The translations under genes were made by a program, and so were the position numbers. Below are positions 52,316 to 61,554 of a DNA stretch of 64,000 nt, one piece after another (position 1 is the stretch's first letter; each line of letters opens with the position of its first letter). The notes below the pieces were generated by a model. It was not told the origin of the DNA. It saw nothing but the letters and a program-made list of their open reading frames with translations, and did no database searches. Source of the stretch: Lactiplantibacillus nangangensis (GTDB lineage Bacteria; Bacillota; Bacilli; Lactobacillales; Lactobacillaceae); NCBI RefSeq assembly GCF_005405065.1, contig NZ_BJDI01000014.1:1-64000 (forward strand), written 5' to 3'.

Positions 52316-52344
52316 AAAAGTCCGAGGCAATCCCTCGAACTTTT
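52316..52344. terminator. Terminator
   Basis: AAAAGT-CGAGG pairs with CCTCG-ACTTTT; serves the FAD oxidase gene on the minus strand. Confidence 0.8.
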
Positions 52345-52380
52345 CGTGGTACTAATTCAATTGCGACACAAAAAATGTCG

Positions 52381-53775
52381 TTAGTTAATCTTCCGTTTTG
52401 GATTTAAAATACCCATTGGATCAAATAACGCTTTAATTTGATGTTGTAACTGATCAACATCTTCCCCTAACTCAGCGTTGTTCCATTGATTCTTCAACAT
52501 GCCAACCGCGTGTTCACCAGAAATCGTTCCGCCAAGCGCTAACGTCTTGTGGAACATTTCTTGTAACGCCACGATTATATTATCCGGCACCTTGGTAGCT
52601 TCTTTTGGCCAAACTAAAGTTGGATGCACGTTACCATCACCGGCATGGCCCGCCGTATAGATTTTGACATCTAAGCGTTGCGCTAAATCTTGAATGTAGT
52701 CCATTAATGGGGCTAATTGTGACAGCGGGACCGCCATATCTTCCATAATATGGTTCTGACCGGCAAAGACGGCTGGCAACATATCCCGACGTAACTTTTC
52801 CAACTTGGCCTGTTCTTCTGGGTCCTCGGTAACCGTGACATTCTTAGCTTGTTTATCAGCTAACAACTGCTTAACAAGCTGCATGCTAGCCTCGCCACCA
52901 TTGTCTAGTTTAAAAATCAACATCGCTGCACTATCGGTAGCGTAGTTAGTCTTTTCATACCGATCCAATGCCGCCACAGTCTGCGCATCCAACGCTTCGA
53001 GCATTGTTGGATAAACGCCAGAGATTCGAATCGCCGTAACGGCTTTTGCTAAAGCCGTCATATTTTCAAAGAAAGCGACCCCCATGACTGGCGTACCTAA
53101 TGGAATTGGCATTAATTTAACGATCACTTTGGTCACGATTCCTAAGGTGCCTTCTGAGCCGACCATGAGTTGTGTCAAATCGTAACCGAACGCTTGCTTA
53201 AGGGTCCGACCACCTAACGTGATCTCACGACCATCCGCCAGTACAACTGTTAAGCCAAGGACATTGTCTTTCGTCGCACCATACTTCACGGTGCTCATCC
53301 CACCAGCATTGGTCATCACATTACCACCAATCCCCGAAATGGGCTTTGAACCTGGATCTGGCGCATAAAACATGCCTTCTTTGCGGGCTGCTTGGTCCAA
53401 ATCGCCATTAATAACGCCTGGTTCAATCACCGCTAGAGAATCTGCCTTACTAATTTCAAGAATATGATTCATTTTAGCCGTTGATAAAATTAAACCACCG
53501 GCAATCCCATCGGAACCAATCACTGTACTGGTTGTTTGTGATTGTGGAATGACTGGCAAATGGTACTTGCGCGCAATTTTCAGCGTGCCTTGAATGTCGG
53601 CCGTCGACTGAGCTTCAATATAGGCCAGAGCCAAGCCACTGTCGTCATCGGTCAATCTTTTACTAAAAGAAAACTTTTGTAACGTTTCGGGGTCGGTTAA
53701 AACTCGATCTGCCGGAACTTGTTGTTTTAAATCTGTCAAAACATCTGTATCAGAAAACGCTTTAAACGTTGTCAA
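52381..53775 (-). CDS. GlcD-type FAD-linked 2-hydroxyacid oxidase/dehydrogenase
   Basis: A 464-residue flavoprotein of the glycolate/D-lactate dehydrogenase group. FAD-binding PCMH domain: SGIGGNVMTNAGGMSTVKYGATKDNVLGL and VGSEGTLGIVTKVIVKLMP. C-terminal FAD_oxidase_C: HAGDGNVHPTLVWP and GGTISGEHAVGMLK. Glycolate or D-lactate is the likely substrate; which one cannot be read. Start ATG 53775. Confidence 0.92.
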   Translation of the reverse strand: MTTFKAFSDTDVLTDLKQQVPADRVLTDPETLQKFSFSKRLTDDDSGLALAYIEAQSTADIQGTLKIARKYHLPVIPQSQTTSTVIGSDGIAGGLILSTAKMNHILEISKADSLAVIEPGVINGDLDQAARKEGMFYAPDPGSKPISGIGGNVMTNAGGMSTVKYGATKDNVLGLTVVLADGREITLGGRTLKQAFGYDLTQLMVGSEGTLGIVTKVIVKLMPIPLGTPVMGVAFFENMTALAKAVTAIRISGVYPTMLEALDAQTVAALDRYEKTNYATDSAAMLIFKLDNGGEASMQLVKQLLADKQAKNVTVTEDPEEQAKLEKLRRDMLPAVFAGQNHIMEDMAVPLSQLAPLMDYIQDLAQRLDVKIYTAGHAGDGNVHPTLVWPKEATKVPDNIIVALQEMFHKTLALGGTISGEHAVGMLKNQWNNAELGEDVDQLQHQIKALFDPMGILNPKRKIN

Positions 53776-53991
53776 ACTAACATCTCCAATTCATTCAAAT
53801 TCAATTCATTTTCAGTATAGTCCAACTTCTTAGAATTGACTGCTTCTAAGTCTCAGCCCAATTTGCATAGTTTCCTATCAAAGCGCCTTTGATGGTATCT
53901 ATTTTTTGAATTAAGTACACTCAAAATAGGTATTTTTCAGTTGACCGCGAAAACGGTATGCTAACAACTGTAGTTTCAAAAGGAGGGCACT

Positions 53992-55026
53992 ATGCAACAT
54001 ATGAGACATTCTAAATTACGACCATGGTTGATTGCGGGGGGCTTAATTGCCCTGATCGCACTCATCACCGTTGGGGTCATTATTCGTCAAGCACAGGCCC
54101 GTTACCAGTCAGCCGTTTATACTGGCTCCAGTTCTAGTCAACCGGTCAATGCCAACAAACCAATCAGTATCCTGTTACTCGGCGTCGATACCGGTGCAGA
54201 CGGCCGAATCGACAAAGGTAATTCCGATACGATTATGGTCGTGACCATTAATCCGAAAACTGAAAAGACCGTGATCACAAGTATTCCCCGTGATACTTTG
54301 GCCCAGATGGTCGGCACGAAAACGACTAATGTACAAAAGTTAAACGCGGCCTACAATATTGGTGGGTCAAAAATGGCTAAGGCCAGCGTCAGTCGACTCT
54401 TTAACGTCCCTATCAACTATTACGCGACAATCAATATGGGTGGCTTAAAGCAAATCGTCGATGCTGTTGGTGGCGTCACCATCACCAGTTCAATGAACGT
54501 GACCTTTGATCACATCACCACGACTAAAGGTACCCATCATTTAAATGGCAAACAAGCTTTAAGCTACACGCGCATGCGCTATCAAGATCCGCGGGGCGAT
54601 TACGGCCGTCAATTGCGACAACAACAAGTTATGAAAGCCGTCTTGACCAAGCTAACTAAAACTAGTACCGCGTCACATTACGGCGAATTGCTCAGTTCAC
54701 TAAAAGGCAATTTAAAGACTGATCTGAGCTTTAACGACTTAGTTTCGTTAGCGACCCACGACCGTGCGAATACTAAGCACATTAAATCGACCCAAGTTGT
54801 TGGGACCGGTGCGTGGATCAATACGAGCTCTTACCAAATTTTAAGCACCAAGAAACTGCAAGCCACTTCCGATGCGATTCGCACCCAATTAGGCTTGAAT
54901 ACCGAGAAGTTGACCAACGTAGAGACCCAACTCAACGCCCTCAATCCAACTTACGATGGCGTCAACAATCAGAATTACAATACCAATGGTTTAGATACCA
55001 TTACCTACACAGATGGGACTTACTAA
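53992..55026 (+). CDS. LytR-CpsA-Psr (LCP) family cell-wall transferase
   Basis: A 344-residue protein with one N-terminal membrane helix (about 11-31) and an extracellular LCP domain: ISILLLGVDTGADG, SDTIMVVTINPKTEKTVITSIPRDTL, KLNAAYNIGG, and LSYTRMRYQDPRGDYGRQLRQQQVM. LCP enzymes attach teichoic acids or polysaccharides to peptidoglycan using the pyrophosphate-binding arginines seen here. ATG 53992 is behind AAAGGAGG. Confidence 0.94.
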   Translation: MQHMRHSKLRPWLIAGGLIALIALITVGVIIRQAQARYQSAVYTGSSSSQPVNANKPISILLLGVDTGADGRIDKGNSDTIMVVTINPKTEKTVITSIPRDTLAQMVGTKTTNVQKLNAAYNIGGSKMAKASVSRLFNVPINYYATINMGGLKQIVDAVGGVTITSSMNVTFDHITTTKGTHHLNGKQALSYTRMRYQDPRGDYGRQLRQQQVMKAVLTKLTKTSTASHYGELLSSLKGNLKTDLSFNDLVSLATHDRANTKHIKSTQVVGTGAWINTSSYQILSTKKLQATSDAIRTQLGLNTEKLTNVETQLNALNPTYDGVNNQNYNTNGLDTITYTDGTY

Positions 55027-55032
55027 CTCCTA

Positions 55033-55083
55033 AAACACGCGCTAAGCAGACCGAATTGTCGGTAAGCTTAGCGCGTGTTTTTA
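55033..55083 (+). terminator. Terminator of the LCP gene
   Basis: AAACACGCGCTAAGC pairs with GCTTAGCGCGTGTTT, then T. Confidence 0.93.
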
Positions 55084-55094
55084 TATAATCTACA

Positions 55095-55490
55095 TTTGGT
55101 GCTAGTTGGTTTTATATTGCCTGGTTGGTCCAGAATCGGCTGGAACGTGGTGGCCACGTTTGGAAGCCAAAGAGCGGTCTTCCAAGCTGGGGGTTATCTA
55201 AGTCGGAAAATCACCGACCAAGATAAATGACATCACTGAGCCAATTCTGGCCCACCCAACGTTAATTAACAGCTATTAAAAAATTAATGATTGATCATTT
55301 TTAGTTCAGTTATTTAGCCGAGAGGTTGGTTGCTAAAATGCTCAGCCGTGTCGTTGGCCTTAGTGCGAGTGGTCTGCTCGGACTTAGGCCAAGGCCAGTT
55401 TTGAAGACCGCTTTTTGGCTTCAAAATGGCCCATGGCGTTCCAGCATTTTAGCAACCAACCGGCGGGCGGCAATTTCAACTAGCACCAAG
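55095..55490. repeat. Dispersed repeat family B, copy 1 (396 bp, terminal inverted repeats)
   Basis: Ends are inverted repeats (TTTGGTGCTAGTTG at 55095, CAACTAGCACCAAG at 55477-55490). An inner perfect inverted pair GGTTGGTTGCTAAAATGCT (about 55324) and AGCATTTTAGCAACCAACC (about 55443) brackets a segment with its own small palindromes. No coding capacity is credible. The layout suggests a MITE-like element. Confidence 0.75.
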
Positions 55491-55504
55491 CATATAAGCA
55501 ATTT

Positions 55505-55771
55505 TTAGGCAATCAAGGTCTGTTGCCAATTTTGAAATAAGGTAATCAAACCACCCGTATTATCATTAAATTCATACATTTTATGATTGGTCGTCGCAAT
55601 CGCCGAATCATGGTTGATCAAGAGGTCACTCAACCTTAGCGTCAATTCAAAGGGCTTGAAGGCTTGGGTCGAATGGACTTTGATCCAATTTGTGTGCTGA
55701 TCCGCTGCCACATAAAAGTACTGCGCCATCGTCGTTTCTAGATCCACCTGTTTTAAAATTCCCGTTTTCAT
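55505..55771 (-). CDS. Hypothetical protein, 88 residues
   Basis: A soluble protein (MAQYFYVAADQHTNWIKVHSTQAFKPFELTLRLSDLL) with no family recognised. ATG 55771 follows GGGGCGGA. It begins 15 bases after repeat B copy 1. Confidence 0.55.
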   Translation of the reverse strand: MKTGILKQVDLETTMAQYFYVAADQHTNWIKVHSTQAFKPFELTLRLSDLLINHDSAIATTNHKMYEFNDNTGGLITLFQNWQQTLIA

Positions 55772-56002
55772 CACGTCCGCCCCAATCCGTTTAAGTTATG
55801 AGTTCACTATAAGTGCTGAAACGGGTTTCAGGTCAAGGAAAATCGTTCAGAAAATTAAACTGCAATTTCAATTGTTACATTTTAATAACACTATGCTAAA
55901 ACACTAGGCATATTAGTCAAATGGTTGTACTATATATTTGAACGTTAATTCACGGGCTTGCTTAATCGTGCAAGCTACTTCAAGTTAAAGGAGTTGCCCA
56001 CC

Positions 56003-56314
56003 ATGATTCAGACCAAATCAGCACACCAACAAAAATTCTGCTATTTAATTGAATTGACCGGTGATATCTACACCGATCTTTTGGTCGCGCTTTCGGCTGA
56101 TGAGCAAAAAATCGGTGATTGGGAGCGTGTTTATTCCGCAAAATTACCGACTTGGCGCCTTTGGACTAACGAAAATGCCGATACGGTCCGCTACGTGGTC
56201 TCACACGTGATTGCCCGGTATTCACTACCGCAAAATGATTATTGGTTGATCCAATATGAAGGCAATGACCATCAGCATCCAACCATGTTACATCCGCGAT
56301 TCCACACGCGCTAA
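56003..56314 (+). CDS. Hypothetical protein, 103 residues
   Basis: A soluble protein with TGDIYTDLLVALSADEQKIGDW and VRYVVSHVIARYSLPQNDYW; no family recognised. ATG 56003 follows AAAGGAG. Confidence 0.6.
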   Translation: MIQTKSAHQQKFCYLIELTGDIYTDLLVALSADEQKIGDWERVYSAKLPTWRLWTNENADTVRYVVSHVIARYSLPQNDYWLIQYEGNDHQHPTMLHPRFHTR

Positions 56315-56343
56315 CCTAAAAATTCAAGCACTTGCGTTTAAAG

Positions 56344-56374
56344 ACGTTTGGAAAAATTCCAAACGCCTTTTTTG
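56344..56374. terminator. Bidirectional terminator
   Basis: GACGTTTGGAA pairs with TTCCAAACGCC-type arm and a T run; it lies between convergent genes. Confidence 0.85.
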
Positions 56375-56399
56375 TCTGCAATTTAAGGGGGCAACTTTT

Positions 56400-57491
56400 C
56401 TAATCACTCGTGACCGGGCCACTAAAATATGGTTCTTCAATCGTTATTGTCGCCGCGTCAAAATCAACTGTTGTTAACGCGCCATACGGTAAGGCCGTCC
56501 GTGGATAAGCGTGCCCAAAGTTGACATTCATCAAAATTGGCAAGTGCCACTTCTCCGTGGCGGCTAACAATCGGTCACGATAGGCGTCGTAATAACGCTC
56601 ATTCTGCGGTTTCCCGACAATGATTCCCGCAACCGCGCCGAGAATACCTACAGCCGCTAGTTTTGCCAACATCGCTTCAAATAAGTCTGGATTAGGTTGT
56701 TCATCACTCGTTTCAATGAACAATAGTCGTCCCTGCCAATCCGTAACTGATGGGACTAATTGAAACTGTTGCGCCACTTGTGCCTCATCGGGGTAACGGG
56801 TGTTAGTTAGTAAATCGTAAAAACTATCTAAACAACCACCTAGTAACCGTCCTGTGACCCGACCACTGCCGCGCAGCACATCATAATGACGTTCTTCCGG
56901 ATGATCTAGCCGCGGTTGATCTAGTTCGCTGGGCCCAAAGGCTTTGCGCTCTTCATACCAAACCGGGCTACTTTCAATGCGGGTCGTCGCCGGATTCTTA
57001 AAATAATGCTGAATCGTCTTCGCCGTATAAGGCAACAGCGTTGGGGCTAACTCGGCGAAATCATTTAAAAAGTTCGGCCCATAAAACGTCTGTAACCCCA
57101 GCCGATAGAACATTAAATGGTTAACCGTCGTGTCCGAAAATCCTGTGACCAATTTAGGATGTTCTCGAACGGACTGCACAAATTCCGGATCAGTCATCAA
57201 CAGTGGTGCTAAGCGATACGTGTCATCACCGCCAATCGCACAAATAATGCCTTTAATTTCGTCTGCTAAAAAGGCGCGCTTCAAATCGGCGGCTCGGTCT
57301 TCCGGATGCGCCTGTAAATAGGCCCGTCCGCGCAACGCATTGGGCATCACCATTGGCACTAAGCCCAATTGTTGTAGTCGTGCTAACCCGCGTTTCAATT
57401 GATGCTCACTACTGCCCTCCCCCAAAGTGCCACTGGATAAACTGACAATGGCAACTTGATCACCATGCTTTAATGCCGCTGGCTTCTGCAT
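56400..57491 (-). CDS. S66-family serine peptidase, MccF/LD-carboxypeptidase-like
   Basis: A 363-residue protein with ALKHGDQVAIVSLSSG, GIICAIGGDDTYRLAPLL, nucleophile Ser in LVTGFSDTTVNHLMFYRLG, Glu in LLFIETSDEQPNPD and His in NVNFGHAYPRTALPYG: the Ser-Glu-His triad of S66. The GGDDTYRL and FSDTTVNHLMFY stretches are closer to MccF-type (microcin C immunity) than to LdcA. Its native substrate may be muropeptide tetrapeptides or acylated nucleotides. It is 30 kb from the E1-like locus. Confidence 0.88.
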   Translation of the reverse strand: MQKPAALKHGDQVAIVSLSSGTLGEGSSEHQLKRGLARLQQLGLVPMVMPNALRGRAYLQAHPEDRAADLKRAFLADEIKGIICAIGGDDTYRLAPLLMTDPEFVQSVREHPKLVTGFSDTTVNHLMFYRLGLQTFYGPNFLNDFAELAPTLLPYTAKTIQHYFKNPATTRIESSPVWYEERKAFGPSELDQPRLDHPEERHYDVLRGSGRVTGRLLGGCLDSFYDLLTNTRYPDEAQVAQQFQLVPSVTDWQGRLLFIETSDEQPNPDLFEAMLAKLAAVGILGAVAGIIVGKPQNERYYDAYRDRLLAATEKWHLPILMNVNFGHAYPRTALPYGALTTVDFDAATITIEEPYFSGPVTSD

Positions 57492-57566
57492 TGGTCATCA
57501 CGCTTCTTTCTAATTCTTTTCTAATCATTTTATTATATTTAGTCAGCTTTGCCAACAAAAATTCCG

Positions 57567-57596
57567 AAAAAAAAGAACCCGCCGAGGCGAGTCCCT
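57567..57596 (-). terminator. Terminator of the PTS gene
   Basis: An imperfect GC-rich hairpin (57575-57583 with 57586-57595) followed on the minus strand by eight T. Confidence 0.7.
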
Positions 57597-57608
57597 TTTA
57601 AAATCAAC

Positions 57609-58937
57609 TTAAGCTTTAGCAGTTTGGGCTGCAGCAGCAGCTTCTTTTGCAGCGAAAGTCTTTTCTTCCTTAACTTTGTCACGATCCAAAGCCTTGAAGA
57701 AGAAGTAGTAAATCGCGCCATCAAGAACGATGTTAACGATTTGCATTACGGCACCAGATAAATGACCAGTTGCTAAGTAACCAGAGATAATTGGCGGCGT
57801 GGTCCAAGGAACCATGACACCCATCGTCTTAGCAACCAAACCAGTTGACATCGCAACATAAGTTGTCACAACGTTGGTTAATGGAGCTAAGATGAATGGA
57901 ATCGCCATCCGGTAGTTCATAACGATTGGCAAACCAAAGACGATTGGTTCGTTAATGTTAAAGATTGCAGGTCCGATAATCAATTTACCTAAAGTCTTAA
58001 ATTCAGCGCTCCGTGAAACAAAGGCAATCATAAATGCTAACCCAAGAGTCGCACCAGAACCACCCATGTGGATGAAGTTATCGAAGAATTGTGACGTAAC
58101 GATGTTAGGAATGGCTTTACCAGCGCTAACAGCGTGCGCGTTTTGTGACATTGCTGACAACCAGATTGGTGACATAACGCCAGAAACGACGTTGGCACCA
58201 TGAATCCCGAAGATCCAAAGTAAACAGATCAAGAATTCAGCAACTAAGGCACCTGGTAAGGTGTTACTCAATAAGCCTAATGGTTTAGCTAAAACGAATG
58301 AGATCACGTTTGGAATACTGCCCATTGGGGTAGCTTCGACAACTAAACGTAATAACCAGATTAAAACTAAGATGATGGCACCAGGAACTAAAGCAGCAAA
58401 TGAGTTGCTGACTGCCGGTGGGACACTTTCAGGCATCTTAATCGTCCAATTGCGGTGAACCATGAACACATAAAGATCGGTAATGAATAAACCAATAAGA
58501 AGAGCAGTAAACAAACCAGCCGAATCTAATTGTGTTAATGGTACCCATAAGGCCCCAGCTTTATCAGTGTTTAGCGGAATAGTTAACAGCCAAGCACTCA
58601 TTGAAACGATTGAAGCTGAGATTGGATCGACTTTGTAACTCTTAGCCATGTTATAAGAAATCCCAATAACGGCAATTAACCCCATGACATGGAATGATGC
58701 GTTGGTTGGATATTGAACAATGGTAGCCCAGTTCTTGCCAAAGGTATTTAACATGAAAGTTTGATAACCTTGGATTGGGAATTGAGCAATGATCATGAAG
58801 ACTGACCCGATGATAATCATTGGTACGGCTAATGTCATCCCATCACGTAACGCGATTAAATGACGAGAACCAGCAATCTTACCAAATAATGGGACGAGTC
58901 GGTCATTAACGAAACTTGATTTATTGTTTTCGCTCAT
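57609..58937 (-). CDS. PTS EIIC component, cellobiose/lactose family
   Basis: A 442-residue membrane permease. N terminus SFVNDRLVPLFGKIAGSRHLIALRDGM is typical of CelB; also GIHGANVVSGVMSPIW and INEPIVFGLPIVMNY. There is no fused EIIB or EIIA, so those must come from elsewhere. It imports a beta-glucoside or similar sugar. The upstream RpiR-type gene and repeated GGAAC-N3-TTCCA motif suggest local control. ATG 58937 follows GGGGGT. Confidence 0.93.
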   Translation of the reverse strand: MSENNKSSFVNDRLVPLFGKIAGSRHLIALRDGMTLAVPMIIIGSVFMIIAQFPIQGYQTFMLNTFGKNWATIVQYPTNASFHVMGLIAVIGISYNMAKSYKVDPISASIVSMSAWLLTIPLNTDKAGALWVPLTQLDSAGLFTALLIGLFITDLYVFMVHRNWTIKMPESVPPAVSNSFAALVPGAIILVLIWLLRLVVEATPMGSIPNVISFVLAKPLGLLSNTLPGALVAEFLICLLWIFGIHGANVVSGVMSPIWLSAMSQNAHAVSAGKAIPNIVTSQFFDNFIHMGGSGATLGLAFMIAFVSRSAEFKTLGKLIIGPAIFNINEPIVFGLPIVMNYRMAIPFILAPLTNVVTTYVAMSTGLVAKTMGVMVPWTTPPIISGYLATGHLSGAVMQIVNIVLDGAIYYFFFKALDRDKVKEEKTFAAKEAAAAAQTAKA

Positions 58938-59112
58938 GTCGTTGACCCCCTAGAATAATTTGAAAACGTATTGCTTAAAATCTAACGTCTTGGATATCAC
59001 AAGACCAACCGCATTATTAACTTATCGATAATGGCCAATTATCAGTTCCTAATGCAATTAACTAAATAATAGCATGTTTCATAGCTGTGGTGGTTTCAAG
59101 CCATCCAGCTGT

Positions 59113-59126
59113 TGAATACGCTTTCT
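59113..59126. promoter_or_regulatory. Candidate cre (CcpA) site of the PTS gene
   Basis: TGAATACGCTTTCT has two mismatches to cre, and shares TGAATACGCTTTC with the ackA site. Confidence 0.4.
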
Positions 59127-59199
59127 ATAAATTCTATTATACCTATCATCTCGGTAATGTATACCCTTTCAAAAAATATTGTGTAGTGTTTCTTTAAAA

Positions 59200-59229
59200 G
59201 GAACGTGTTCCATTTGTGGAATTTGTTCC
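59200..59229. promoter_or_regulatory. Paired RpiR operator candidates upstream of the PTS gene
   Basis: GGAACGTGTTCCA (59200-59212) and TGGAATTTGTTCC (59217-59229, the reverse of GGAACAAATTCCA) lie 17 bases apart. The same GGAACAAATTCCA is at 60050-60062 before the regulator gene. Confidence 0.6.
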
Positions 59230-59250
59230 TAGCAAATTCCGTCAATCGGT

Positions 59251-59982
59251 CTAATCCACTTTCTGGACACCCATCGTAATTTGTTCCAAAAAATAGACGA
59301 CCGGAAGTTGTGATAACGTGCTCCCACCACTGATAGCTCGGACTTCCGGCGTATCATAGGTCAATACAACATCCCCGATACTTGCGGCTGTGGAGTGGCT
59401 ACTGGCCGTAATCACAACTAGTTTGGCACCATTTTGTTGATAGAAGATGCCTTGTTGAATGACATCTTCCGATTCACCGGAAACCGACAACAGTAACAGC
59501 ACCGTATCCGATAAATCAACGGCGGTGACGGGTAACGGTTGCGACGTCTCATTGACCTGTAGCGCATAAACACCAAAGTTGGCTAATAAGTGGGTCCCAT
59601 AACCGGCCAGCCCCTTACTCGTTCCGGCGCCAATCAAGACGACCGTTTTGGCTTGCCGAATCAACGCCGTTGCGGCGGTAATCTTGCTCGTGACCGTGGG
59701 AACATCCATCCGGTCAAAGAAAGTCCGCATGGGCACGACAGTCTGTGACACTGGTTGCGCCGCATCCTGACGCAACTGCTCTTTCAGCGTGAACTTAAAC
59801 TCGGCGTAACCGTCATAACCCATCCGTTTCAGAAATCGTAAAATCGTTGTCGCCGAAACATGACTCTGGTTAGCCAGTTGACGAATCGTCATCGTACTGA
59901 CTTCAGCTGGATGTCCCATAATATACTTGTAAATCTCAATTTCTAGGCGATTCAGCTGTTGAACTTGATCATATGAAAACAT
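59251..59982 (-). CDS. RpiR-family transcriptional regulator
   Basis: A 243-residue regulator: N-terminal HTH_6 (IYKYIMGHPAEVSTMTIRQLANQSHVSATTILRFLKRMGYDGYAEFK) and a C-terminal SIS sugar-phosphate domain (TVVLIGAGTSKGLAGYG, LLLLSVSGESEDVIQQG). ATG 59982 follows AGGAGGTG. It lies upstream of the PTS gene on the same strand and likely senses the phosphorylated sugar. Confidence 0.92.
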   Translation of the reverse strand: MFSYDQVQQLNRLEIEIYKYIMGHPAEVSTMTIRQLANQSHVSATTILRFLKRMGYDGYAEFKFTLKEQLRQDAAQPVSQTVVPMRTFFDRMDVPTVTSKITAATALIRQAKTVVLIGAGTSKGLAGYGTHLLANFGVYALQVNETSQPLPVTAVDLSDTVLLLLSVSGESEDVIQQGIFYQQNGAKLVVITASSHSTAASIGDVVLTYDTPEVRAISGGSTLSQLPVVYFLEQITMGVQKVD

Positions 59983-60049
59983 CGCGGCACACCTCCTGAA
60001 CATTTAAATTGGTCTAATACCAAATTGATAGCCACAACCAGAACTTGTA

Positions 60050-60062
60050 GGAACAAATTCCA
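60050..60062. promoter_or_regulatory. RpiR operator candidate upstream of its own gene
   Basis: GGAACAAATTCCA, identical (inverted) to 59217-59229; suggests autoregulation. Confidence 0.55.
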
Positions 60063-60063
60063 G

Positions 60064-60357
60064 CTAGCGGTCACCCCAACGACCATCAATCTCTGGTTTG
60101 ATCGTTAAATCAGTCATTTCGAGATCACAATCAACTAAAGCCATCGTCAATTTTTCGGTGAATTCTTTGGTTTTGTATGGTGAATCGATGTGCCAAGTCC
60201 GATAACTAGGCGTCCGACTGACATTTCCGAGTGCCACAATTGCGGGCACGTCTTTCGGATCAACTTTCGCTGCTGTTTTTTTGACATCAATTGAATAGCC
60301 ATAGTGGCCGCTGTGATACAGAGCTTGCATCGCATCATTAAAGATTCCCATGTTCAT
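60064..60357 (-). CDS. Hypothetical protein, 97 residues
   Basis: A soluble protein (IFNDAMQALYHSGHYGYSIDVKK ... SPYKTKEFTEKLTMALVDCDLEMTDLTIKPEIDGRWGDR) with no family recognised. ATG 60357 follows CGAGGAAG. It precedes the RpiR gene. Confidence 0.6.
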   Translation of the reverse strand: MNMGIFNDAMQALYHSGHYGYSIDVKKTAAKVDPKDVPAIVALGNVSRTPSYRTWHIDSPYKTKEFTEKLTMALVDCDLEMTDLTIKPEIDGRWGDR

Positions 60358-60496
60358 CCCTACTTCCTCGAATTAGTTATTCCAAGTTTACCATAACTCA
60401 CTGAGGCGCTTACATTTTGCGCATAAATTTGATGAAAATAAGTCAATTTATCGATAACCTTTCACAACTATTGGCTATAATGAGACTAAATTAGAC

Positions 60497-60813
60497 GTTT
60501 CGTGTTAGTTGATTTAAATCGCCACTCTGGTTGGTCCAGAATCGACTGGAACGTGGTGGCCGCGTTTGGAAGCCAAGTGCGGTCTACCACAAGCCGGGGG
60601 TTATCTAAGTCGGAAAATCACCGACTAAGATAAACGACACCACTGAGCCAATTCTGACCCGTCCGACGTTAATTAACGGCTATTAAAAAATTATTGATTG
60701 ATTATTTTTAGTTCAGTTATTTAGCCGAGAGGTTGGCTGTTAAAATGCTCAGCCATGGCGTTCCAGCATTTTAGCAACCAACCGGCAGGCGGCAATTTTA
60801 ACTAATACCAAAC
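60497..60813. repeat. Dispersed repeat family B, copy 2 (317 bp)
   Basis: Highly similar to 55095-55490 and in the same orientation, but lacking about 80 bp between the inner inverted arms. Ends again pair (GTTTCGTGTTAGTTG with CAATTTTAACTAATACCAAAC, imperfectly). The inner stem has two changes that keep G-U pairing. It stops 37 bases before the response regulator gene. Confidence 0.75.
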
Positions 60814-60849
60814 CTTAAATGATGTGATATAGGAAGGATCAGCACTATT

Positions 60850-61554
60850 ATGAAAAAAACAATTCTAGTTGTCGAAGATGAACTCAGTCTCTCCGGCTAC
60901 TTGACCAAAGAACTCCAATTTGAAGACTTTGACGTGCTCGTTGCTAACGATGGTCTCGCCGCCATGGACATGTACACTGCTCATCAAAATGACCTTCTCT
61001 TAATCTTACTGGACTGGATGTTGCCAAAGCTAGACGGCATGGAAGTGCTGCGGCGCATCCGTAAACATGACCAAGTCCCCGTCATTATTATGACCGCACG
61101 TGACTATATTGGCGACAAAGTCGCTGGGTTAGACAACGGCGCCGATGACTACATTACCAAACCGTTTGAAATCGAAGAATTGTTGGCGCGCATTCGGGTC
61201 ATTCAACGGCGCGCTGAAAATCAACTGGAACCTAATCAAGTCTATCAACTTGATCAGATTGTCTTGGATACCAAGGCACATCGGGTTACAAATGCCGACG
61301 TCGAAGTTCAATTAACCCATCGTGAGTACGATCTACTGCATTTTTTCTTAGCGCATCCTGATGAGGTCTTCACCCGCGACGACTTGCTGGATCAAGTCTG
61401 GGGCGCCGACTTTCTGGGCCAACAAAACGTGGTCGATGTCTACGTCGGCTATTTGCGCAATAAATTAGCGACGCCAAATGCTGGGCCATTAATCAAAACG
61501 GTCCGCGGTGTCGGCTACAAATTAAGGGAGTCGATTGCGAATGCCGAAAACTAA
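60850..61554 (+). CDS. OmpR-family response regulator
   Basis: A 234-residue regulator: receiver domain with acidic pocket VVEDE, phospho-acceptor Asp in LLILLDWMLPKLDGME, Thr in IIMTARD and Lys in YITKPFE; then a winged-helix domain ending VVDVYVGYLRNKL...IKTVRGVGYKLRE. It overlaps the kinase gene by 14 bases. Signal unknown. Confidence 0.95.
   Translation: MKKTILVVEDELSLSGYLTKELQFEDFDVLVANDGLAAMDMYTAHQNDLLLILLDWMLPKLDGMEVLRRIRKHDQVPVIIMTARDYIGDKVAGLDNGADDYITKPFEIEELLARIRVIQRRAENQLEPNQVYQLDQIVLDTKAHRVTNADVEVQLTHREYDLLHFFLAHPDEVFTRDDLLDQVWGADFLGQQNVVDVYVGYLRNKLATPNAGPLIKTVRGVGYKLRESIANAEN

Noticed and set aside
55326-55508. 60-codon open frame in repeat B copy 1
   Set aside because: It spans the inner stem and insertion of the repeat, and is absent from copy 2.
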